IMG/VR virus record: IMGVR_UViG_3300037246_000673
Span: 1-37,593 of that record
From: a virus
DNA length: 37,593 bases
Reading direction: 5' to 3' (one strand)
Within the stretch, counting starts at the first letter, position 1, and each line of letters opens with the position of its first letter. A model generated the notes under the pieces. The model did no database searches, had not been told where the DNA came from, and saw only the letters and a program-made list of their open reading frames with translations. The position numbers and the translations under genes were made by a program. This document shows positions 25,398 through 31,967 of the stretch, piece by piece.

Positions 25398-25790
25398 TTA
25401 TGTGAGTTCCGGTGCGGCGGCAGAATCACCAAACGCTACGATGGTACATGAGAACGTTTGAGAGTCCGTTGCCTCTGCCTGTGTGGATGCATTGGTATGA
25501 AACATCAACAGCCCATTACTACCAGACACAGCAAGATACTGGCCGGTATGGGGGTCTGCGGCACCCGGTGCATTGAGGGTATTCGGATGGACTTGACTTA
25601 CAAGAATTGCATCAATCGTTGTAAGGCCAAGAGAGGTCGCATACACTGCGACGCCACCAGTGTTGTAGGTACCTGTAACAGATGCCACAACGCGAGTCTT
25701 AGAGTTGGAAGCAGCACCTAGAATAGTGTGCCCACCACCTTCAGCTCGATCTTTAGCGAGTACTTTAACTACGAAGTCGCCATCAGCCAT
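25398..25790 (-). CDS. Tandem paralogue 2 of 130-residue head-surface-type protein
   Basis: A 130-aa protein starting MADGDFVVKVLAKDR, sharing GGGH, SVTGTYNTGG, the LGL-x-x-IDA core and AFGDSAAAPELT with its neighbours. It matches the downstream copy at the N-terminus and middle and the upstream copy in the C-terminal third (LNAPGAADP; NASTQAE). All three genes have the same length and the same 15-base spacers, pointing to tandem duplication from one gene-plus-ribosome-site unit followed by considerable divergence. Confidence 0.68.
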   Translation of the reverse strand: MADGDFVVKVLAKDRAEGGGHTILGAASNSKTRVVASVTGTYNTGGVAVYATSLGLTTIDAILVSQVHPNTLNAPGAADPHTGQYLAVSGSNGLLMFHTNASTQAEATDSQTFSCTIVAFGDSAAAPELT

Positions 25791-25805
25791 TTTATTTCTC
25801 CTTTA

Positions 25806-26198
25806 TTATGTAAGTTCCGGTCCTTCTGCTGAGTCGCCGAACACTACAAGCGTAGTAGAAAAAGCAGTCTGAGCCGACTGCGCTTGTGTGGACGCGCTAG
25901 TATTCAGAATGAGCAGCCCTTCAGATCCAGAACGAGCAGCATATGCTACCCGGTTGGGTGCGCCAGCTGCGGGTGCTGTATCAGCACTAACAAATGTGTT
26001 CGCACCACTAAAGATAGCATCAATAGTTTCGAGTCCTAGATCTGATGCTTTCAGTGTAATCCCATCTGTCTTATAAGTCCCTGTAATAGAGACTACAATG
26101 CGAGTCTTGTTGTTCTTGGGCTGACCATTGATATTACGCCCGCCTCCATCAATTCTCGCGGCAGAGAGTGTTCTAACATCGAAATCGCCTGCGGCCAT
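25806..26198 (-). CDS. Tandem paralogue 1 of 130-residue head-surface-type protein
   Basis: A 130-aa protein starting MAAGDFDVRTL, with VSITGTYKTDGITL, LGLETIDAIF and VVFGDSAEGPELT. It is first of the three in transcription order. The paralogues diverge most in the central loop (about residues 65-85), which would suit an exposed surface if this is a capsid decoration protein. AAAGGAG lies upstream of the ATG. A phage head-fibre or tail-ornament role cannot be excluded. Confidence 0.68.
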   Translation of the reverse strand: MAAGDFDVRTLSAARIDGGGRNINGQPKNNKTRIVVSITGTYKTDGITLKASDLGLETIDAIFSGANTFVSADTAPAAGAPNRVAYAARSGSEGLLILNTSASTQAQSAQTAFSTTLVVFGDSAEGPELT

Positions 26199-26210
26199 AT
26201 CGTTTCTCCT

Positions 26211-26606
26211 TTAATCGTTGTCAAGCATCCACTGTGGTTGCTTGATATTGTGTCGGCACCGATCACCTTCCTCAGCGCCGCAGCTATCCCAGGAACCCCA
26301 GTCTCCTCCAATCCGTACTCCTATGTAGAGTATGATCGGTGCGAGATTGAGCCACCAGGGAAGTAGCTCTCTTGCATGCTTACGTAGCGCTTTGTCAGCA
26401 AAGGCTCTAGCCTCATCGGTCATAGAATCTTTGCCATGACAGCGCGTGCAATAGTGCCAATCGTGAACCCTACCTGAGATCCACAACTGCCATCTTCGGT
26501 ACATCCAGTCAGGAAAACCACCAGAGAGACCATCATCCACAAAGTCAGGATAGTCTCTGCTGATGACGCTCATGTAGAATGCAACCTTCTCGATTGCCCA
26601 GCTCAT
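26211..26606 (-). CDS. Small protein resembling phage DUF1353-type proteins
   Basis: A 131-aa protein with GLSGGFPDW, then RVHDWHYCTRC, then EARAFADKALRKHA and finally ILYIGVRIGGDWG. The order HD-x-x-Y, AD-x-A-L and LY-x-GVR-x-GG is what I recall for the phage-encoded DUF1353-like group, whose function is unknown. The resemblance is by eye only. The segment around WWLNLAPIILYIGV is hydrophobic enough to associate with a membrane. Four cysteines and several histidines could bind metal. The start overlaps the lipoprotein-like gene's stop (ATGA). Confidence 0.55.
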   Translation of the reverse strand: MSWAIEKVAFYMSVISRDYPDFVDDGLSGGFPDWMYRRWQLWISGRVHDWHYCTRCHGKDSMTDEARAFADKALRKHARELLPWWLNLAPIILYIGVRIGGDWGSWDSCGAEEGDRCRHNIKQPQWMLDND

Positions 26607-26872
26607 GGTGTGGGTACCACACCTTTGACAGCGCCCTTAGCCAAACCTTCAACTACCTTACCGGCGTTGTCACTGAAGCCTGTATCCTTGGTGTCGTACA
26701 GTAGGTCTACACATTCGCTGACCACTTCTTTCTCGGTCTCGCCTGTGCCGAACACGGTGGACTTCACCACAGCACACAAGGTGCCGTTAGGATAGTAAAA
26801 CTTGTCGTGTGAGTGAGCACACCCGAAGGTGAGCCCAAACACACACAAGATGATTATTGCTGCAAATCTCAC
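26603..26872 (-). CDS. Small lipoprotein-like protein, GTG start
   Basis: An 89-aa protein with a hydrophobic N-terminus RFAAIIILCVFGLTFGC; C18 follows a G and could be lipidated, although the residue before the G (F) is atypical for a lipobox. The mature part is soluble with two cysteines (C33, C54) and an Ala/Gly/Val-rich end. The GTG start overlaps the preceding stop (GTGA) and no better start is visible. Its location among head genes is odd for an envelope protein. It could be lysis- or exclusion-related. Confidence 0.55.
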   Translation of the reverse strand: MRFAAIIILCVFGLTFGCAHSHDKFYYPNGTLCAVVKSTVFGTGETEKEVVSECVDLLYDTKDTGFSDNAGKVVEGLAKGAVKGVVPTP

Positions 26873-27150
26873 GTATCGGCTTTGAAATTAACCATGCCGT
26901 CGTGGCGCGAAACAACGATGTATTCCGTACCAACCGTAGCACCATCAATAGCCACGTTGTTCTTATCAGATGTCAGATAGAACGTAGGATCCGCCGTACG
27001 ATACGCGCCCGTCAAGAGCTGCACATCGGTAACAGTCGGAAGCTGAACGTGGTCTGACGTTGAAGTCAGAATCTTCACGTTACTAATCAGAATCTGAGTA
27101 CCGTCACGTTGATCGACAAAAGTTTGTTTGGAGGGAAATAGTTTAGCCAT
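26869..27150 (-). CDS. Small head-surface-type protein, pair member 2
   Basis: A 93-aa beta-prone protein starting MAKLFPSKQTFVDQRDG. It shares its N-terminal pattern with the next gene upstream: MAxxxPxxxxxVDxRxG, an I-x-x-V strand and a T-x-T-x-x-x-V turn. It is therefore the diverged partner of a tandem pair. AAAGGAG precedes the ATG. No cysteines, signal or enzymatic motif. The position two genes after the capsid gene suggests a decoration or cement protein. Confidence 0.62.
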   Translation of the reverse strand: MAKLFPSKQTFVDQRDGTQILISNVKILTSTSDHVQLPTVTDVQLLTGAYRTADPTFYLTSDKNNVAIDGATVGTEYIVVSRHDGMVNFKADT

Positions 27151-27162
27151 TATTAATCTCCT

Positions 27163-27468
27163 TTAACCGTCAATCTTTGACGAAGACGATCCAGCAGCGC
27201 TTCCGCTGAAACGAGCGATTACGGTGACAAGGCCGGAAGGTACGTTGGAAGCAACTGTCACTTCCTTGACGGCGTTAGCGGCCGTGTCAGCTACCGTGCA
27301 AGCCCCAGCAGTCGTAGCCACGAGCCCGATAATCGAAGCTGAGATACAACTGTTGTCCACTTCTACCAGACTGGTCGTCCCAGTAATATGCTGAACAGTA
27401 AAGATCCAGTAATGATTACCAGCTCGATCGTCAACCTGCAGGACGTTTTGCGGTTTGTATGTTGCCAT
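27163..27468 (-). CDS. Small head-surface-type protein, pair member 1
   Basis: A 101-aa protein starting MATYKPQNVLQVDDRAG, rich in Ala, Val, Thr, Ser and Gly, beta-prone, and ending in a Ser/Gly stretch. It is the first gene after the major capsid gene, separated from it by two hairpins. AAAGGAG lies upstream. Small, neutral, strand-rich proteins at this position in phages are often capsid cement proteins; this is inferred from position and composition. Confidence 0.62.
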   Translation of the reverse strand: MATYKPQNVLQVDDRAGNHYWIFTVQHITGTTSLVEVDNSCISASIIGLVATTAGACTVADTAANAVKEVTVASNVPSGLVTVIARFSGSAAGSSSSKIDG

Positions 27469-27481
27469 TGTTTACTCCTTT

Positions 27482-27546
27482 ACATGAAGGTCATGTGTAT
27501 AACAAACATGTAGGGAAGCCCCTCGTTAGTCGGGACTCCCCTACAT
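27482..27546 (-). terminator. Hairpins after the capsid gene
   Basis: The 105-base gap between the capsid gene and the next gene contains a long imperfect hairpin (27508-27546). Its outer stem is ATGTAGGG/CCCTACAT, with further GC pairs inside and a loop around 27522-27530. A perfect small hairpin, ACATGA-AGG-TCATGT, lies at 27482-27496. On the minus strand the large hairpin comes first after the capsid stop and is followed by TGTTTGTT, a weak T run. It could partly terminate transcription or stabilise the abundant capsid message, setting a high capsid-to-downstream ratio. Confidence 0.6.
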
Positions 27547-27573
27547 TATTCACTTACTACTGAGCCATTCGGC

Positions 27574-28782
27574 TTAGTAGGTCGGCGTAGTCAGACCAGT
27601 CAGCTTAGCTGTCTGGTTAATCATCCGCGCCACGTTCTCACCGTAGTACTTCATGAGAACCGTGAATGCGTCCTGACCCGGCACCCACGCCATATTGACT
27701 CGCTCGTCAATAGACAGGGGACGGACAACGCCACGCTCAATCGCGCCGAGGTTCAGTTGGAAAACCTGATCCGGCAGAGCGGCCCACGAGATCAGCCAGG
27801 GACGGCCTTCAAACGTAGTCAGCTCTTGCTGAGCACCCAACTCCAAACGCATATCGTTGAAGCGACGGAACGGAAGGGAGATCTCGGTGTAACGATCATA
27901 CTGTTCCCAGTTACTGATCATCGCGAAACCGTCCAGGCTTCCAACGTCCGTCTCAACCAACAGCTGGCGTCGCAGGCGGCGAAGCAGGGCTTCGTCAAGA
28001 GCAACATCACCAGCAGCGATTACCTTCGACTGAAGGATCGGATACGTGGTTCGAGAGAGGTTGTAGATTGTTCCGGTGGCCGACACGATTGCCGGGAGAC
28101 CCAGGGCTGTCACTTCGGCCGGGGCCGCAGCTTCGCTCTGTTCACCAGAAATGTAGATACCATCGTCAGTATTCCAAGTTACGGAACTAGATACCGTAAC
28201 CGTGGCGCCTGAGATGTCTTTCGCTGTAACAGTTACCGGTCCAAAGGTGCGGAGACCGGAAACGTTGTTCAGACCCACAAGAACCTGACCAGCGCGGAAC
28301 GGGCGAGCATCGTCAACCGCGATTGCGGTTCCCGTTGCGCCTGTGCCACAGTTAGTCAGACGACCCGTGCCGTCTCCCCGAAGGAAGTCAACTTCGAATC
28401 GTGCGCCCGCACGCTTGACAGCCTGACTAATCGCGTCAGTAATGCCAGCCGCAAAAGCGTCTTCCCCGCCACGAGCCGAAACTGCTTCGGCCAGACCGGA
28501 GAACGTTACTGTGTGGTAATACTTCTTGGGTCGAACACGCGCCTGCTTCACATTCTCATTAGACGCCGTGGGAAGGACGTTGTCGTCCGTAGCACGCCAT
28601 CCGCCGCCTGCTTCATTGCCGGAAATACGGACCGCGAAGTAAGCACCGTCACCCGAGGGGGTGAAGTTGCTATTCTCACGCAGTTGCGTATAGATCGGCG
28701 CAGACAGATTTTGCATCTGAGCGATGAAGTCAACGATGTATCGACGCAGAAGCATGTCACCAAGGGTATTAAATGTAATCAT
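27574..28782 (-). CDS. Major capsid protein, HK97-type fold
   Basis: A 402-aa protein with the N-terminal arm (LLRRYIVDFIAQMQNLSAPIYTQL quoted in part: MQNLSAPIYTQL), then YFAVRISGNEAGGGWRATDD, a KYYHTVTFSGLAE beta segment, and ARFEVDFLRGDGTGRL. A long beta-rich domain contains the sequence LDGFAMISNWEQYDR. Length, order and the acidic coiled scaffold gene directly before it fit the HK97-like coat of podoviruses and siphoviruses. There is no clear maturation-protease gene adjacent. Separate from the downstream genes by two hairpins that may tune expression. The coat assignment is firm; fold details are inferred. Confidence 0.85.
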   Translation of the reverse strand: MITFNTLGDMLLRRYIVDFIAQMQNLSAPIYTQLRENSNFTPSGDGAYFAVRISGNEAGGGWRATDDNVLPTASNENVKQARVRPKKYYHTVTFSGLAEAVSARGGEDAFAAGITDAISQAVKRAGARFEVDFLRGDGTGRLTNCGTGATGTAIAVDDARPFRAGQVLVGLNNVSGLRTFGPVTVTAKDISGATVTVSSSVTWNTDDGIYISGEQSEAAAPAEVTALGLPAIVSATGTIYNLSRTTYPILQSKVIAAGDVALDEALLRRLRRQLLVETDVGSLDGFAMISNWEQYDRYTEISLPFRRFNDMRLELGAQQELTTFEGRPWLISWAALPDQVFQLNLGAIERGVVRPLSIDERVNMAWVPGQDAFTVLMKYYGENVARMINQTAKLTGLTTPTY

Positions 28783-28809
28783 TGGTTAGCTCCTAAGTTG
28801 GCCCGCTAA

Positions 28810-29769
28810 CTACTCCTTTTGATGTGCTAACCGGATTGCCTGTGCCATCACCTTATTGAAATCTTCATCGGACAGCTCTGGATCAATTGATACAGTTCCG
28901 TCTTCGAATTCAGTTTCTCGGAGATCGCCCCAAGGCAGATCCATCAGCTCACCTAACTCCTCTTCAGGAGTTTGAGTATCAATGGGCTCTAAGTCTTCTG
29001 TCAATAGATCAACTTCTTCCGTGTCAAACAATGCTCCGCGTGGCATTCCGTACCTGTCAATGGTCTCTTGAAAACCCTCTGTGAGGATCTCGGCAAGATG
29101 ATCAGGGTGCTCTACTGCGGCATCCCAGTCCACCTTCTCTGTAAAGAGGTCATTGATAACGGCGAGGTCTTCGTCGTTATACTCTTCAGGTAAAGCTTGC
29201 AACAGCCTTTCAGCGATCGTATCAGCCTTGCTTATGAGCTGATCAGCTTGTAGATCGGCCTGAGTGTCTCGCAACTCGTCTTGGGCATCCTCAAACATCT
29301 CTCGAGTAGCCTGGAGTGCGTCCTCCGGATCCAACGTACCTTCGTCCACCGCCTCGTCGATCCCTTTCAAACGGGCATCGATAGCTAAAACGTGATCTTT
29401 CATCGCAGGGTCATTCACGAAGCTCTTGATCTCGTTTAGGGTCTGGACATCGCTGTCTCTGCTTTCCAGAAGGTCTTGCATTCTAACTAGCGCATCTTGA
29501 GACTCAGCGAGCTGGTCTCTCATCTCTGCCTCGGCCTCTCGGACCTCATGCAGAGCGTTGTTGACTTCGTTAAAACGCGACTGAGGGATACGGTTCTCTC
29601 CACCTTCTCCACCTTCTTCAGCTTCGTTGGCATCGAGTTCTTCCAATTCCTCAAGAACTTCTTCGTCGGTCATGTCTTCCACATCTGCTACGATCGATGA
29701 CTCCGTAGCTGCCGCCTCAAGTCTTTCCTCTAGGGTAGGCTCATTTACATCGAGTTCTTCTTCTTCCAT
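28810..29769 (-). CDS. Scaffold-like protein
   Basis: A 319-aa, very acidic protein (long Glu/Asp runs near residues 1-55 and again at the end), with a central coiled coil rich in Leu, Arg, Glu and Gln (about 75-190) and few aromatic residues. It directly precedes the major capsid gene, the normal scaffold position. The ATG at 29769 is preceded by AAAGGAG; an in-frame ATG 69 bases upstream gives an atypical hydrophobic extension and is less likely. The gene is the first of the operon from the promoter at 29880-29908. It probably organises coat assembly and is then released or degraded. Confidence 0.8.
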   Translation of the reverse strand: MEEEELDVNEPTLEERLEAAATESSIVADVEDMTDEEVLEELEELDANEAEEGGEGGENRIPQSRFNEVNNALHEVREAEAEMRDQLAESQDALVRMQDLLESRDSDVQTLNEIKSFVNDPAMKDHVLAIDARLKGIDEAVDEGTLDPEDALQATREMFEDAQDELRDTQADLQADQLISKADTIAERLLQALPEEYNDEDLAVINDLFTEKVDWDAAVEHPDHLAEILTEGFQETIDRYGMPRGALFDTEEVDLLTEDLEPIDTQTPEEELGELMDLPWGDLRETEFEDGTVSIDPELSDEDFNKVMAQAIRLAHQKE

Positions 29770-29879
29770 CTTTATCTCCTTTAACGACTGGGATATGTCG
29801 AAATAGAAGAATCCTTTACGTGGGAGAGCGGGCCACAACGCAGCTAACTACGGTAGAATTCTTCACACTCTCTCTATTA

Positions 29880-29908
29880 ATTATAGGAATTTCTACAACA
29901 ATGTGCAA
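29880..29908 (-). promoter_or_regulatory. Sigma70-type promoter for the scaffold/capsid operon
   Basis: On the minus strand, TTGCAC (29903-29908) and TATAAT (29880-29885), 17 bases apart, the spacer ending GAAATTCC as in the promoter at 16086-16114. Expected start near 29873, giving a leader of about 100 bases before the scaffold ATG. It lies immediately downstream of a terminator, so the structural operon is insulated from the basic-protein operon. Confidence 0.82.
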
Positions 29909-29920
29909 CTAATTCCATAA

Positions 29921-29968
29921 GATAAAGCCACAGCAGGGATAGGAGGGAGAGCAAACCCCCGCTGTGGC
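29921..29968 (-). terminator. Rho-independent terminator after the basic-protein operon
   Basis: On the minus strand, GCCACAGC...GCTGTGGC (29927-29934 with 29961-29968), extended by a run of G opposite C with one bulged base, forms a strong GC hairpin. It is followed by TTTATC at 29921-29926. It is 34 bases past the stop of the gene at 30003, and just upstream of the next promoter. A clear end of transcript. Confidence 0.82.
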
Positions 29969-30002
29969 CAGCCTATGTATCGTAACACACAGGCAAAATC
30001 TG

Positions 30003-30401
30003 TTATTGAGCGGCCCTACCTACTTTCAGGACCGCTGCGGATAAGATCTTGTTCTTAGCTAAGGAGGCAGTAGCGGGGCTCATAGGCTCAGAATCGTCAT
30101 ACCAGCCCTTCTGCTCCCTCTGTGCCTTCCCACGCCTGGATCTCACAGTCTCCTTCATATTAGGACGGCCCTTATTTGATCTTTGTCCTACCCTCTTCTG
30201 AGCCGACTTGACTCTTTCAGTTCTCTCAGCATCAAGGTCTCGGGCGCCAGGGTTCCGGTTCAGGAACTGCTCGCTAGACATGAAGCTATCCAGGCTCGCA
30301 GCGTTGCGGGACTTCCTAGGGGGCCTGACGGGATTGGACTCTCGGGACGTAGGGGTGCTAGCTGTCTTGCCCGCTCCTTTTAGTAGGTCGGTATACGGCA
30401 T
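30003..30401 (-). CDS. Basic protein, last gene of its operon
   Basis: A 132-aa polar, Arg/Lys-rich and probably disordered protein (RPPRKSRNAAS, AERTERVKSAQKRVGQRSNKG, RSRRGKAQREQKG) with a slightly hydrophobic C-terminal helix (LAKNKILSAAVLKVGRAA). No zinc motif. The ATG overlaps the TGA upstream (TGATG). It is followed by a strong terminator. Charged composition suggests binding to nucleic acid or to acidic partners, possibly inside the head. Unknown function. Confidence 0.62.
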   Translation of the reverse strand: MPYTDLLKGAGKTASTPTSRESNPVRPPRKSRNAASLDSFMSSEQFLNRNPGARDLDAERTERVKSAQKRVGQRSNKGRPNMKETVRSRRGKAQREQKGWYDDSEPMSPATASLAKNKILSAAVLKVGRAAQ

Positions 30402-30613
30402 CAGTACCCTTCTTCTTCTAGTAGATCAAGCTGCCGCGAAGTGCCGATACCTAGGCCTCCTCGCCCTTGCTTGGCTCCTTCCTTGATGAGGTCTTTAACA
30501 TCTTCCTTCTTCTTGATCTTCTTCTTCTCTTTCTCCGCTGCCTTGACAGCATCCTCTTCAGCATGCTTGTCCATCAGTGCGAAGGCTTCTTCCATCGTAA
30601 GATTATCTGCCAA
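30401..30613 (-). CDS. Small charged protein, probable TTG start
   Basis: A 70-aa protein with alternating acid and base runs (EKEKKKIKKKEDVKDLIKEG), helical in the first two-thirds, followed by GRGGLGIG and an acidic end. AAAGGAG is correctly spaced for the TTG at 30613; an ATG six codons on (MEEAFALMD) has no good ribosome site. It overlaps the upstream gene's end. Unknown role, perhaps a structural partner of the adjacent basic proteins. Confidence 0.58.
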   Translation of the reverse strand: MADNLTMEEAFALMDKHAEEDAVKAAEKEKKKIKKKEDVKDLIKEGAKQGRGGLGIGTSRQLDLLEEEGY

Positions 30614-30836
30614 GGGGTGCTCCTTTACGTTTCTTCAGCTTCTCTTCGACCTTCCCGGCCACGCCGTTGTCTTGCTCATTCAGCGCCATAGCAGCCGAGC
30701 CGGGGAATAACCCCGGCTGGGCCGCAGGTGCGGGAGGGGCATCGTAGTCTGAGCCACGATCGAGACCCATCTTCTCAGAGAGGAGAGTGGGTTTCTTCTT
30801 CTTCTTTGCATTAGGCTCAGTCTCTTTGCCAAACAT
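30603..30836 (-). CDS. Small Lys-rich protein
   Basis: A 77-aa protein with Lys runs at both ends (AKKKKKPTLL and EKLKKRKGAPLGR) and an Ala/Pro-rich middle. The start overlaps the upstream stop (TAATG) and its own stop overlaps the next start region. It is probably disordered. I see no recognisable domain. It belongs by position and composition to the basic-protein operon. Confidence 0.6.
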   Translation of the reverse strand: MFGKETEPNAKKKKKPTLLSEKMGLDRGSDYDAPPAPAAQPGLFPGSAAMALNEQDNGVAGKVEEKLKKRKGAPLGR

Positions 30837-31372
30837 TACTTCTCTCCGTAGTGACCGGGTCGGCCTGTGTGCATTGAGACACCCTTACGGATAGCTTTCC
30901 TCTTCTTACGTGCCAGCTCTCGCCTTGCCTTAGCCGCTGCCTTGTTACTGGTACGCTTGGCCGCGTTGGCAAGCTTCTTAGCCGCTCTCTTCTTCTTTCG
31001 AGCAAGAACCTTTCTCGCTCTTAGAGAAGCTTTACTCGGCGCCTTGGTCGGCGTCTTCGGCTTGATCACGGTCGGCTTCGGAGCAGGCTTGTTCTTGTCT
31101 GAAGCTGCGTACTCTTTTTGTTTAGCATCTATGTGTTCTTGCGGTACTCGTAGATTTTGCATCTTCGGAGCAGGCTTCGGCTTCGGAGCAGGCTTGGGCT
31201 TCGGCTTGTTAGCCTCCGCTGCTGCTTTCTTTCTCGCTGCGGCTAATGCCGCACGGCGCTTATCGTTAGCGATCTCAGCCGCTGTCTTTCCGCTGGGGCG
31301 GGTTGCGCCAGTTTGGCTCCCGGAACCAAAGACTCCGGGGTTACTTCCTTTGAGCATACTTGATGCGCTCAT
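30836..31372 (-). CDS. Lys/Pro/Ala-rich histone H1-like protein with shared C-terminal motif
   Basis: A 178-aa protein. A short Ser/Gly N-terminus is followed by Lys-Pro-Ala repeats (KPKPAPKPKPAPK; PAPKPTVIKPKTPTKAPS) and then an Arg/Lys/Ala helix (KVLARKKKRAAKKLANAAKR). The end is RKGVSMHTGRPGHYG, shared with the next gene upstream. This composition is that of histone H1 C-terminal tails and bacterial H1-like proteins, which condense DNA by charge. GGAGGT precedes the ATG within a repeated leader. It may coat packaged DNA, but RNA binding or capsid-interior scaffolding are alternatives. Confidence 0.66.
   Translation of the reverse strand: MSASSMLKGSNPGVFGSGSQTGATRPSGKTAAEIANDKRRAALAAARKKAAAEANKPKPKPAPKPKPAPKMQNLRVPQEHIDAKQKEYAASDKNKPAPKPTVIKPKTPTKAPSKASLRARKVLARKKKRAAKKLANAAKRTSNKAAAKARRELARKKRKAIRKGVSMHTGRPGHYGEK
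30858..30896. repeat. 39-bp direct repeat, copy 1
   Basis: Identical over 39 bases to 31418-31456. It encodes the shared C-terminal motif of two adjacent basic proteins in the same frame. Recombination between copies would delete 560 bp and join the two genes in frame. See copy 2. Confidence 0.85.
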
Positions 31373-31395
31373 TGTGTTACCTCCATATAGGGTTC

Positions 31396-31962
31396 TTACT
31401 TATTACCGTAATGTCCAGGTCGGCCTGTGTGCATTGAGACACCCTTACGGATAGCTCGTCTCTTGCGGGCTTCGAACGCCGGGCCAGAGTTCCTTCTCTG
31501 CTCTGCTTTCGTTCCAGCTTGAGTGCTACGAGTGGGCTTCTTACCAGGCTTGCGCGCTGCTCGTTGCCGTTGGCGTTCACGGCGTGCATTGGCACGGGGG
31601 TTGTTTCGTGTCCCGTCCCAGTTCTTGCCGTCTATGATAGCCGCGTGCCCAATTCCTTCTGAGCGCTGACCCGGCTTGCCTCTACGACGCAACTTACCAC
31701 GACCCGGCTTGCCCTTACGCGCAGTCTTTCGCCTATTCCTCAGAAGCTTCCGCAAGCGGCGTTTCAACTTACCGCCTAGCCTGCTCTTCGGAATCTTGCG
31801 CTTCGGCACAGGTCGTTTGCCCTCGGGAACGTAGGGAGGCGGACCTTCGCCTCGCTTCGGTGGCGCCCACTTCAGTCCCGGGATCGGCACGCGAAGCCCA
31901 CGCTTCGGGTCGGCGGTGCCTTTGCGTTTGCGTATACCTTTCTTATTAGAGAAAATAGCCAT
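31396..31962 (-). CDS. Arg/Gly/Pro-rich basic protein with virion-protein-like N-terminus
   Basis: A 188-aa protein starting MAIFSNKKGIR, the same as the 397-aa internal virion protein at 14857-16050. The body is dense in Arg, Lys, Gly and Pro (RRLRKLLRNRRKTARKGKPGRG), and the end RKGVSMHTGRPGHYG is shared with the downstream neighbour. There are no acidic stretches or cysteines. It is the clearest candidate for a packaged basic protein because it joins a possible virion-targeting start to a nucleic-acid-binding body. The GAGGTG ribosome site overlaps the stop of the preceding gene. Function inferred. Confidence 0.68.
   Translation of the reverse strand: MAIFSNKKGIRKRKGTADPKRGLRVPIPGLKWAPPKRGEGPPPYVPEGKRPVPKRKIPKSRLGGKLKRRLRKLLRNRRKTARKGKPGRGKLRRRGKPGQRSEGIGHAAIIDGKNWDGTRNNPRANARRERQRQRAARKPGKKPTRSTQAGTKAEQRRNSGPAFEARKRRAIRKGVSMHTGRPGHYGNK
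31418..31456. repeat. 39-bp direct repeat, copy 2
   Basis: Perfect copy of 30858-30896 in the same orientation, encoding the C-terminal motif RKGVSMHTGRPGHYG. Flanking bases differ after about two bases at one side (CGTAATGTCCA beside CGTAGTGACCG) and immediately at the other. Recent duplication or gene conversion is more likely than chance. Confidence 0.85.
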
Positions 31963-31967
31963 GACTA

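Noticed and set aside
26603-26872. Outer-membrane spanin of a lysis cassette
   Set aside because: No partner inner-membrane spanin, holin or endolysin nearby, and the lipobox is atypical; kept only as lipoprotein-like.
30836-31372. Ribosomal protein or eukaryotic histone transferred to the phage
   Set aside because: Resemblance is compositional (Lys-Pro-Ala runs) only; no folded histone or ribosomal domain is visible.
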